Below are positions 26,606-34,249 of a stretch of 64,000 bases of DNA, one piece after another. Under the pieces are notes generated by a model, which had not been told where the DNA came from, searched no databases, and worked only from the letters and a program-made list of their open reading frames with translations. Both the position numbers and the translations under genes were made by a program. Where the stretch lies: the NCBI RefSeq assembly GCF_030376605.1, contig NZ_JARRAE010000004.1, positions 248,001 through 312,000 on the forward strand, given 5' to 3'. Position 1 is the first letter of the stretch; every line of letters starts with the position of its first letter. Source of the stretch: Pseudochrobactrum sp. sp1633. GTDB lineage: Bacteria; Pseudomonadota; Alphaproteobacteria; Rhizobiales; Rhizobiaceae.

Positions 26606-27622
26606 TCAGAGAAGCGGCATGCGTCCTAAGGGAATAAAGCCGGCGCTTATCTTGCCCTCTTTGACTATGACAGGAACAATGGTTGCACCTGTTTCATCTT
26701 TCGGCATGGAACCGAGAGCAAACACGACGGTGTTGATATTCTTGGCCTGATCAGGAAAGGCTGCTTGCAGAACTGTGCCGATGGCTGCCGGATTGGTCAG
26801 GCGGATTTTTAAATCTGCATTGGCCAGCCCTTGACTGTCTACGGAAGCAGGCCCGCTGATGCTGACACTGGCACCGGAAGGAAGCAGGAACAGCATCTGA
26901 TTGAGCTGCAGAGATTTTCCGCGTAATACACTGCCATTTTCATCAGGCTCTTTGAACGACGCAAGGCTTGCCGGTGAGGTGATATCCAGCATGCCGTCGA
27001 GTTCAGGCAGGGCAGACAGAGCTTTGTCACCGGTCACGCGCAGATCATCAAAGGTCATTTTGATTTTGAGCGGCTCATCAACGCTGTTCAGATCAAATTG
27101 CAGGCCGAGCAGGGAGAGCGCCGGAGCGGCTTCTGTATTGTTTGTTTTTACTGTTTGAAGGAGCAGATTTTCTGAAGTGAGGCTGATGTCTTGCGGTGAG
27201 CGGCCGTTCATACGAACAGAGGCAGTCAGCTTGCCCCAGTCGGCTTTGACCGGATCAGCACCGGAGAGGGCGATGGCAGCAGGCCCCGTGAGCTGTGTTT
27301 GTACCGTGCGGAATGAAAATACTGAAGCACCGACATCAACAGCACTGGAAGCAATATTGAATGTTTGATTTTTGTCGCGGTAATTGACGCCGGAGCAGCT
27401 TACATAAAGAGAAAAAGGATAGCCGCGCGCTGAAAGCGACTGGCAGTCCAGTGTTTCTTCCTGACCTGCAGCGCTGGCAAGTTCGGTGCGGACGCGCTCT
27501 TTTGCCATTGATGCGAGATAGAACCAGCCCGCCGTGTATAAAACGACGAGGATAAGGGCAATAATAATGCCCCATGTCATGCGTCGTGAGCTTTGCGGGG
27601 AAGGGCGCGATTTAGCTACCAT
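26606..27622 (-). CDS. DUF2125 domain protein
   Basis: A 338-residue protein with one N-terminal transmembrane helix (about 16-37, WGIIIALILVVLYTAGWFYLA) and a large exported beta-rich domain of the DUF2125 family, found in alphaproteobacteria. Function is unknown; such proteins resemble lipid-binding or AsmA-like envelope folds, which is only an inference. The mature part has a cysteine pair (DCQSLSARGYPF, VSCSGVNY). ATG 27622 follows GAGG by seven bases; the TTG two codons upstream is less likely. Confidence 0.85.
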   Translation of the reverse strand: MVAKSRPSPQSSRRMTWGIIIALILVVLYTAGWFYLASMAKERVRTELASAAGQEETLDCQSLSARGYPFSLYVSCSGVNYRDKNQTFNIASSAVDVGASVFSFRTVQTQLTGPAAIALSGADPVKADWGKLTASVRMNGRSPQDISLTSENLLLQTVKTNNTEAAPALSLLGLQFDLNSVDEPLKIKMTFDDLRVTGDKALSALPELDGMLDITSPASLASFKEPDENGSVLRGKSLQLNQMLFLLPSGASVSISGPASVDSQGLANADLKIRLTNPAAIGTVLQAAFPDQAKNINTVVFALGSMPKDETGATIVPVIVKEGKISAGFIPLGRMPLL

Positions 27623-27888
27623 AGCCAAGCCTCTCGGATTTCAAAGAGTTGTCTGCTGACAGATCAAAGGAACTCTTTTATAATCATGTTTACTCACAAT
27701 CCTGTGCTGAAACATGCCATAGCGGCATTGTTTTTCAGATAAGGATCGCTTGGCAGCACATTTTTTCTTCATAAGGGATTATGTGAAAAATGTTCGCCTG
27801 TCGGGATGTGCCGAATGCAGGATATAATCTGCATTCGTATGTTTACTATGCATTATATGAATTTCCAGAGACAAGCAAAAGCAAACAA

Positions 27889-28476
27889 ATGACTTCAGAG
27901 CACAGTTCGCATTCGGATATATTGATACATAATAAAATAGCGGATTCCGGTTCCGATCTGTGGGTTTTTGGTTACGGCTCACTGATGTGGCGTCCGGGTT
28001 TTGACAGCGCAGAAAACAGTCCGGCATTGCTGCATGGATTCAGCCGGTCATTATGCATCTATTCTCATGTTTATCGTGGCACACCGGAGCTACCCGGATT
28101 GGTGCTTGGACTTGATCGGGGCGGGATTTGCCACGGTCAGGCTTTTCGGGTTGAAGCAGAAAACCGGCTGCCGGTGCTGGATTATTTGCGCCAGCGTGAG
28201 CAGATCAGCGGTGTTTATATTGAAAGCTGGCTTGGTGTCGAACTGGCCGATGGCCGTCATGTTGAGGCGCTGGTCTATGTGGCTGATCCTGCGCATCAGC
28301 AATATGCGGGACTTCTCAGTGATGAGGATAAAGCAATGATGGTCGGGCGTGCCAGTGGTCAGGCCGGACCAAATTGTGATTATGTCATCAACACCGCGCG
28401 CCATTTGCAGGCGATGGATATCCGGGACGAGCGTCTGGAAGCCGTTTTAAAGCTGATGTATCCATCAGCAGGCTGA
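27889..28476 (+). CDS. chaC: ChaC-type gamma-glutamylcyclotransferase
   Basis: ChaC enzymes cleave glutathione to 5-oxoproline and Cys-Gly. The substrate-binding YGSL loop appears as WVFGYGSLMWRPGF, and the catalytic Glu is expected in YLRQREQISGVY. Length is 195 residues. The frame remains open 33 codons upstream, but ATG 27889 begins the plausible N-terminus; no strong Shine-Dalgarno is visible. It is divergent from the DUF2125 gene with about 265 bases between the starts. Confidence 0.9.
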   Translation: MTSEHSSHSDILIHNKIADSGSDLWVFGYGSLMWRPGFDSAENSPALLHGFSRSLCIYSHVYRGTPELPGLVLGLDRGGICHGQAFRVEAENRLPVLDYLRQREQISGVYIESWLGVELADGRHVEALVYVADPAHQQYAGLLSDEDKAMMVGRASGQAGPNCDYVINTARHLQAMDIRDERLEAVLKLMYPSAG

Positions 28477-28645
28477 GAAAATTACCGGTTTTACCACACC
28501 TTCAAAAGACTTTTTCGGCTTCTGATCTTGTGATTGGTGATGCTGCTGTTTAAATGTGTTTTACCCTTTGCCTGACATGCTGAATTTGGGACATGTTAAA
28601 GCTTGTGCTGGCACAGTGAACAGTCTGACTGAGTAGGAGACATTT

Positions 28646-28939
28646 ATGATCGCAATTTTGCGCACCGTTGATCTGGCGCTGGATATTTACACCTGGATCA
28701 TCATTGCCAGTGCGGTGTTTTCCTGGCTGTATGCTTTTAATGTGGTTAATTCGGGCAACCGCTTTGTGGCCTCAATCGGCGAATTCTTGTACAAAGTGAC
28801 GGAGCCTGCATTGCGGCCGATCCGTAAAATTTTACCGGATCTCGGTGGTATTGATATCTCACCGATTGTGCTGTTGCTGGCGATTTTCTTTCTTCGCCAG
28901 TTCATGTGGACGACACTGGCACCGATGCTCTTAAGCTAA
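28646..28939 (+). CDS. YggT family membrane protein
   Basis: A 97-residue inner-membrane protein with two YggT-type hydrophobic hairpins (about 12-34 and 70-92) around the conserved [23 protein letters not shown] loop. YggT/YlmG proteins are linked to membrane-protein assembly or osmotic tolerance; the role is not settled. A GTAGGAGAC box precedes the ATG. Confidence 0.92.
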   Translation: MIAILRTVDLALDIYTWIIIASAVFSWLYAFNVVNSGNRFVASIGEFLYKVTEPALRPIRKILPDLGGIDISPIVLLLAIFFLRQFMWTTLAPMLLS

Positions 28940-28944
28940 TCAAT

Positions 28945-28976
28945 AAAAAACCCGCTTAAAAGCGGGTTTTTTATTA
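28945..28976 (+). terminator. Terminator after yggT
   Basis: AAAAAACCCGCT-TAAA-AGCGGGTTTTTT (28945-28956, 28961-28972), immediately after the stop codon. Confidence 0.93.
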
Positions 28977-29027
28977 TCTGTGATTGAAGCATATGGCCAC
29001 TTGGGAGACTGGCCGTGGCCTCAAATG

Positions 29028-29561
29028 TTATTTAGCTTTTTTAGCGCGTTCGATCGCTTCAACGATGAATTTACGTGCGTAATCTTCATCGCCCCAATCA
29101 CCGATCTTAACCCATTTGCCAGGCTCCAGATCTTTGTAATGTTCAAAGAAGTGAGCGATCTGCTGCAGAGTGATTTCCGGCAGGTCTGTGTAGTTATGAA
29201 CCTTTTCATAACGACGGGTCAGCTTTGGTGACGGTACGGCAATGATTTTTTCGTCTTTACCGGCATTGTCTTCCATGACCAGAACGCCGATCGGGCGCAC
29301 ATTGATCACGCAGCCCGGAATCAGCGGGCGGGTGTTGCAAACCAGAACGTCAATCGGGTCGCCATCTTCCGACAAAGTGTGCGGAACAAAGCCGTAATTG
29401 CCCGGATAGGTCATCGGTGTGTAGAGAAAACGATCGACGATCAGAGCACCGGCATCCTTGTCCATCTCGTATTTGATCGGGTGTCCGCCGACCGGTACTT
29501 CGATGATGACGTTAACATCTTCAGGAGGGTTGGAGCCGATGGAAATGGCATCAATATTCAT
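29028..29561 (-). CDS. ppa: Inorganic pyrophosphatase (family I)
   Basis: Soluble Mg-dependent enzyme hydrolysing pyrophosphate. The signature DGDPIDVLV with its three Asp ligands is present, together with [11 protein letters not shown] and the acidic [13 protein letters not shown] end. Length is 177 residues, as for bacterial hexameric enzymes. Monocistronic; ATG 29561 follows a GGACAC-like weak site. Confidence 0.96.
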   Translation of the reverse strand: MNIDAISIGSNPPEDVNVIIEVPVGGHPIKYEMDKDAGALIVDRFLYTPMTYPGNYGFVPHTLSEDGDPIDVLVCNTRPLIPGCVINVRPIGVLVMEDNAGKDEKIIAVPSPKLTRRYEKVHNYTDLPEITLQQIAHFFEHYKDLEPGKWVKIGDWGDEDYARKFIVEAIERAKKAK

Positions 29562-29673
29562 GGGCGTGTCCTTTCATTTGGCGTTCTGATATCGGTTTTC
29601 GTGAAACCGTGCAACAAAAACGCAATTTCAGATAAAGCGGCTTATTGTCATGCTCGTGAAATTCTGAACGCTG

Positions 29674-30507
29674 TTATGCTTCAGCATCAGTTTCCGGTGC
29701 AGCAGAATTTGTTTGCCTCTCTTTAAGAGCCTGCAATTCCGCAAGACGGGCTTTGGCTGTCGGCGGCATAGGCGGTGCGTTTTTATCCTGTGAGGCTTGT
29801 ACCAGAAACTCGTCACACGCTGTTTCTGTAGCTTCAATCAGGCGCTGTAAAAAGACTTCCTTATCCAGACCCGCTTCAATCGGTGGCAGAATACGGCAAC
29901 GGATGGTGCCCGGATAGCGCAGAAATTTACGACGCGGCCAGTAAAGACCGGCATTATGGGCAATTGGCACAACCGGCAGACCGAGATTGGTATAAAGATG
30001 CACAATACCGTATTTATAGGCTGGCGGCGCGCCGGGCGCACGGCGGGTGCCTTCCGGATAAATCATGATCTGGCGCCCGTCAGCAATAGCCTGCTGTGTG
30101 CCGCCGGAAATGGAGTGCAGGGCTTTGATGCCGGTGCCGCGATTGACAGGGATCATCTGCATTTTCTTGAGATACCAGCCAAAAAGCGGAATACGCATCA
30201 GATCACGTTTCAGAATATAAACCGGATCCGGTGTGTAAGACAAAAATGCATAGACATCCCAGAAAGACTGATGTTTCGGCGCACAAATATAAGCCCCTTC
30301 CGGCAGGTTCTCTGCCCCCTCAACCACAAAATCCGTGCCGACAATGTATTTCTGCAAAAAGAGGTTGGAGCGTGCCCAGAACTTCGGGACGAACCATGCT
30401 TTTTTGCGGGGCACAAACAAAGTGAAGGGGAGAAACAGGATCATCTGGATGATCAGGCTGATATAGAACACCAGATTGAACAGCACTGACCGGATGGCTA
30501 TGAGCAT
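29674..30507 (-). CDS. plsC: 1-acyl-sn-glycerol-3-phosphate acyltransferase
   Basis: Membrane-associated acyltransferase that makes phosphatidic acid. An N-terminal hydrophobic helix (about 8-28) precedes the HX4D motif KHQSFWDVY, the acyl-acceptor VNRGTG segment and the EGTRR motif. The 277-residue protein ends in a charged tail. ATG 30507 (MLIAIRSVLF) fits the family better than the upstream ATG at 30570. It follows ydcF in the ftsE-ftsX-ydcF-plsC block, after a gap of about 220 bases. Confidence 0.93.
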   Translation of the reverse strand: MLIAIRSVLFNLVFYISLIIQMILFLPFTLFVPRKKAWFVPKFWARSNLFLQKYIVGTDFVVEGAENLPEGAYICAPKHQSFWDVYAFLSYTPDPVYILKRDLMRIPLFGWYLKKMQMIPVNRGTGIKALHSISGGTQQAIADGRQIMIYPEGTRRAPGAPPAYKYGIVHLYTNLGLPVVPIAHNAGLYWPRRKFLRYPGTIRCRILPPIEAGLDKEVFLQRLIEATETACDEFLVQASQDKNAPPMPPTAKARLAELQALKERQTNSAAPETDAEA

Positions 30508-30541
30508 ATTGATTGTCAGCCTTTTTAAAGCGCAAAGCAGA

Positions 30542-30620
30542 GAGAGCATTTCACAGTTAAGTTGGATCAACTTGACGACCGTGAAAATGCGACCAAATAA
30601 AATCCAGAGCGGTTTCGTTT
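30542..30620. repeat. Palindromic intergenic repeat
   Basis: GCATTTCACAGTTAAGTTGG pairs with the following CAACTTGACGACCGTGAAAATGC; a GAGCGGTTTCGTTT module follows. It belongs to the same mosaic family as other intergenic palindromes in the window. Confidence 0.45.
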
Positions 30621-30730
30621 AAAACCGGAACGGTCTTTCAAATAGAAGAAATTTCACCGGTTATCAATTAAAGACATGAATACGGGCAATATTAGAGCGC
30701 GGGTGGCCCATTGGGCGCACAAAGGTCGCT

Positions 30731-31492
30731 CTAATGGTTCTCGCTTTGGGTATCGAAAATGCTCCAATCGGTCTGTCCGAGATTGATATGAGCAAGGGCA
30801 CCGATATATTTGATATATTCCGTAAACAATACGCGCAGCGTATCACCCTGACGCATCCAGTTATTGTTTTTCAGGTCACTGTTGATCACCGGATAGGGGA
30901 TCAGTTCCACATTTCTGACCTGTCTGGACAGTTCCAGAATGGATCGCGGGATGTGATAATTATTTGTCACGATGAAAATGCGTTTATAATTATGCTGCTT
31001 AATCCATTTAGCGCTCTCAACCGCATTGCCGATTGTATTGAGGGCTGAACGATCCAGATCAACACAGCAGGCGAAGAGCGCAGGGTCTGTTCTGGTAACA
31101 CGCTGCAGGGCCTCGCGCTTGGTCGACGGGTGAACGCCGCTGATCAGCAGCCGTTCGCCACGTTTGTCCGACAGCAGCTCCAGCGCCGTTTCAATACGCG
31201 ATTTTCCGCCGGTCAGCACAATAATCGCATCGGCTTTTTGATCTGCAGGTGGCGCCTGCAAATTGCTGACATGCTCACTGAACATTACAAATCCGATGCC
31301 CAGCGCGACGATCAGCGAGAATAACACAACGGCAACGGGCGGAATGCGCCTGCGCAGGCGTTTCAGCCAATGGCGGATAAAACCGTTTTTTTGGGCATGC
31401 TTACGGGCTTCCTCACCGGCAAGCTTTGCCGGTTGCGAAGTGTCCTGCCGGTTATCATCCGCAGGGTCAGAAGCCTTGTTGTGCACATGCAT
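30731..31492 (-). CDS. YdcF/ElyC-type DUF218 membrane protein
   Basis: A 253-residue protein with a cytoplasmic N-terminus, one transmembrane helix (about 51-71) and a DUF218 domain. That domain carries DAIIVLTGGKSRIETAL, LLISGVHPST and the VTNNYHIPRS motif. SanA/ElyC relatives affect envelope integrity and lipid carrier use. It lies between ftsX and plsC as in most Rhizobiales. The stop is 224 bases before the plsC start. Confidence 0.87.
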   Translation of the reverse strand: MHVHNKASDPADDNRQDTSQPAKLAGEEARKHAQKNGFIRHWLKRLRRRIPPVAVVLFSLIVALGIGFVMFSEHVSNLQAPPADQKADAIIVLTGGKSRIETALELLSDKRGERLLISGVHPSTKREALQRVTRTDPALFACCVDLDRSALNTIGNAVESAKWIKQHNYKRIFIVTNNYHIPRSILELSRQVRNVELIPYPVINSDLKNNNWMRQGDTLRVLFTEYIKYIGALAHINLGQTDWSIFDTQSENH

Positions 31493-31591
31493 TGCCGTTT
31501 GGCCTGTTCATTTCCTTTATCGGCGCAGATTAATACAACCTGCGCAAATCGGTCTTTTAGTATAATGCGGAGCACAGCGCAAAAACAGAGA

Positions 31592-32587
31592 TTATTCTTT
31601 GCTGCCGCTGATGCTGTCCATATCTTTTAAGTGCCGTATCACGGTGAGGCGGCTGGTGAGCATTGTGAGTATGCTGACAACAATGATTGTCGCTGCAATG
31701 CCGATATAGCCTTCGCGTCCGATTGCAAAGCTGCCGAACAGAGCTGCGGCCTGATCGCCTTCCGGTGTTGCCAGATTGCGGCTTGTCCACCAAGAGATGA
31801 TGAGAAAAATCAGCAAGGCTGCTGCGCCGCCAAAGCAGGCACCTTTGAGCGCGGTGCGGAAAAAGTGCCATTCAAATTCCCGTGCAACGAAACGGGCTTC
31901 AGCGCCGATAAAATGCAGCACTTCAATAATATGGCTGTTACCGGCCATAGCGCCACGCGTTGCAAAGATAACGGTCAGCACAGTTGCAGACAACATCAGG
32001 ATCAACACGCCCATACCGATTAGCACGGTTGTGTGCGCCATAGAGACAAGACGATCCACCCAAGTGCGGTGATCGTCAAAGCTGGCACCCGGAATATTCT
32101 TTTGCAACTCAGTACGCAAGGTTTCAAAATCCGGCGGATTCTGTTCGTCAATAGTGACGACGACAAGACGAGGCACTGGTAATTCGTCAATATCCAGACC
32201 GGTGCCAAGCCAAGGCTCCAGCAAGCGTGCTGTTGCTGCGCGGTCGATAGTATGCGTGCTTGTTACACCGGCAAAACCAGAGGCAATTTTACCGGCCTGT
32301 GCAAGCGCTGCTTCCATATCCTGCCCCTCAATCGGGCGGATCTGAATTGTTGCTTCGCGTGAAATTTGGCTCTGCCACTGGGCAGCGGAAGCGCGCACCA
32401 GACTAACCCCGCCGATGGTGATACAGGCGAGAAAGGTCATGATTGCGATGACTGTTATCAGCGTGGTGCCTGAAACACTGACAGGCGGCACAATCGGGGT
32501 AGGGCCGCGCTTTTCGCGTTTACGCTTGCCAAGCAGTTCGAGAAAAATCCCGTGATAATGATCAATTGTTGCGCGCAGGTCAGCCAT
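31592..32587 (-). CDS. ftsX: Cell-division ABC transporter permease FtsX
   Basis: Four-helix inner-membrane partner of FtsE that transmits signals to periplasmic peptidoglycan hydrolases during division. The first helix is at about 49-70. A periplasmic domain follows (about 72-180, with ATARLLEPWLGTGLDIDELPVPRLV), then three C-terminal helices (about 188-310). Length is 331 residues. Its start overlaps the ftsE stop by eight bases, so translation is coupled. Confidence 0.92.
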   Translation of the reverse strand: MADLRATIDHYHGIFLELLGKRKREKRGPTPIVPPVSVSGTTLITVIAIMTFLACITIGGVSLVRASAAQWQSQISREATIQIRPIEGQDMEAALAQAGKIASGFAGVTSTHTIDRAATARLLEPWLGTGLDIDELPVPRLVVVTIDEQNPPDFETLRTELQKNIPGASFDDHRTWVDRLVSMAHTTVLIGMGVLILMLSATVLTVIFATRGAMAGNSHIIEVLHFIGAEARFVAREFEWHFFRTALKGACFGGAAALLIFLIISWWTSRNLATPEGDQAAALFGSFAIGREGYIGIAATIIVVSILTMLTSRLTVIRHLKDMDSISGSKE

Positions 32588-33239
32588 AAATATCCAGCCT
32601 TCCCTGATCGAGAATCATGCGACGCGCATCCACCTGATCCATCAATGTCAGATCATGGGTGGCGATAATCACAGCAGTGCCGGAACGGTTAAGTTCAGCG
32701 AATAAGCGCAGCAGGCGGCGTGCCAGCGGCGGATCAACATTACCGGTCGGCTCATCGGCAAGCAGAATTTCCGGCTGGTCGATGAGCGCACGGGCAATGG
32801 CGGCACGTTGTTTTTCACCACCGGACAAAACCGGTGGCAACACATGCATCCGGTCACCGAGACCAACCCAGTGCATCAGTTCCTGCACCTCATGCCGGTA
32901 GGTCGCTTCTTCCTTGCCGCGAACACGCAAAGGCAGGGAAACATTCTCATAGGTGGTCATATGGTCGAGCAGACGAAAGTCCTGAAACACAATGCCGATG
33001 CGGCGGCGCAACAGCGGAATTTCGCTGCGCTGCATGGTCGAAATATCTTTGCCGAAAATAGTAATCAGGCCACGCGTTGGTTTCAGCGCCATAAAAAGCA
33101 GACGCATCAGCGATGTTTTACCTGCCCCTGACGGGCCGGTCAGAAACTGAAAGGAGCGCGGCGGAATATGAAAGGAGACATCCCGAAGGATTTCCGATCC
33201 CATACCATAGCGCAGACCTACATTTTCAAAGCGAATCAC
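32580..33239 (-). CDS. ftsE: Cell-division ATP-binding protein FtsE
   Basis: ABC ATPase of the FtsEX complex. Walker A GPSGAGKT (35-42), Q-loop FQDFRLLDHMTTYENV, signature LSGGEKQR and Walker B ILLADEPTGNVD are intact, with the switch His in ATHDLTLM. Length is 219 residues. It leads the ftsE-ftsX-ydcF-plsC block, and a CtrA-type TTAA-N7-TTAA site lies about 63-77 bases upstream. Confidence 0.95.
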   Translation of the reverse strand: MIRFENVGLRYGMGSEILRDVSFHIPPRSFQFLTGPSGAGKTSLMRLLFMALKPTRGLITIFGKDISTMQRSEIPLLRRRIGIVFQDFRLLDHMTTYENVSLPLRVRGKEEATYRHEVQELMHWVGLGDRMHVLPPVLSGGEKQRAAIARALIDQPEILLADEPTGNVDPPLARRLLRLFAELNRSGTAVIIATHDLTLMDQVDARRMILDQGRLDIYG

Positions 33240-33301
33240 TGATTATTTTCCCGATGTTTTTTGCCGGTTTGCTTATGGCTGCCGAACATTGACCCTTGTG
33301 G

Positions 33302-33316
33302 TTAATCCTGCGTTAA
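33302..33316. promoter_or_regulatory. CtrA-type binding site upstream of ftsE
   Basis: Perfect TTAA-N7-TTAA (spacer TCCTGCG), the consensus for the alphaproteobacterial cell-cycle regulator CtrA, in the ftsE/hpt intergenic region. It is the only perfect instance I noticed between genes in this window. Confidence 0.55.
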
Positions 33317-33522
33317 TCTGCATGCAAGTTTGGCATTTTGAGGTTGAAAAAAGAACAGAAATTTTGTGCCTCTGCGTTTGCACACTCGTATTGTATAACC
33401 GGATAAAACGCAGATTTGATGCGGGACAGGTGCAAATAATGTAAAACTGCCCTTTCGGTAAAAGGCGTAGTACTGTAACAGCTACTTTTTTCTTGCAGGG
33501 CTTGCTCAGGCAGGAACGGATT

Positions 33523-34086
33523 ATGACCGGAGAAGTGTTTATGCCTTATGTAGGTGGCAGAAATCTTGAAGTGCTGTTCAGTGCGGAGCAGATTGCAGAG
33601 CGCAACCGCGAACTGGCGCAAAAAATTGCAGAGCGTAAGCTGGAACGTCCGCTGGCGGTTTCTATCCTCAAAGGTTCGTTTATTTTTGCGGCAGACCTGA
33701 TCCGCGCCATGCATGATGCCGGTGTTGAGCCGGATGTGGAATTTATTACCGTGTCCAGCTACGGCGCCGGTACAAAGGGCGGAGATATTCGTCTGGTGCG
33801 CGATATCGACAGTGAAGTTGAAGGGCGCGATATTCTTCTGATCGACGATATTCTGGAATCCGGCAAAACACTGAGTTTTGTGCGTGAACTGATGATGTCA
33901 CGCGGTGCGCGCAGCGTCAGCATTGCCGTGCTGCTGGATAAGCCGGGTCATCGCAAGCTTGATCTCTATGCGGATTTCACAGCGTTTGAATGTCCGGATT
34001 ATTTCGTTGTCGGTTACGGCATGGATGTGGCGCATTCTTTCCGTCAGCTGCCTTATGTCGGTCGCGTAATGGATGCACAGGAATAA
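33523..34086 (+). CDS. hpt: Hypoxanthine phosphoribosyltransferase
   Basis: Purine salvage enzyme converting hypoxanthine (and guanine) with PRPP to nucleotides. The PRPP loop is ILLIDDILESGKTL, KGSFIFAADL is the N-terminal loop, and KPGHRKLD with DYFVVGYGMD completes the site. Length is 187 residues from ATG 33523, or 181 from ATG 33541; both have plausible Shine-Dalgarno boxes (AGGA and GGAG). Monocistronic, divergent from ftsE. Confidence 0.94.
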   Translation: MTGEVFMPYVGGRNLEVLFSAEQIAERNRELAQKIAERKLERPLAVSILKGSFIFAADLIRAMHDAGVEPDVEFITVSSYGAGTKGGDIRLVRDIDSEVEGRDILLIDDILESGKTLSFVRELMMSRGARSVSIAVLLDKPGHRKLDLYADFTAFECPDYFVVGYGMDVAHSFRQLPYVGRVMDAQE

Positions 34087-34108
34087 ACACTGTCCGACTG
34101 CTGAATTT

Positions 34109-34143
34109 AAAAAGCCGCTCAGTGTTATGGGCGGCTTTTTTTA
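34109..34143 (+). terminator. Terminator after hpt
   Basis: AAAAAGCCGC / GCGGCTTTTT arms (34109-34118, 34131-34140) with a 12-base loop and a T tract. Confidence 0.88.
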
Positions 34144-34147
34144 TGAA

Positions 34148-34249
34148 ATAGAGCGGTTCCAGTTAAGTCTGAATTTTTGGAACCGCTCTATCCTTTTGTT
34201 TTGCGCATTATCCAACGCAAAACCGCTTCGCACTTTTTCTGGAAATGCT
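34148..34249. repeat. Intergenic mosaic repeat block after hpt
   Basis: A perfect 14-bp inverted repeat ATAGAGCGGTTCCA (34148-34161, 34178-34191) is followed by the module CGCAAAACCGCTTCGCAC plus TTTTTCTGGAAATGCT (34216-34249). The latter recurs at 61.4 kb and, in variant form, at 13.97, 59.3 and 60.3 kb. Confidence 0.7.
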
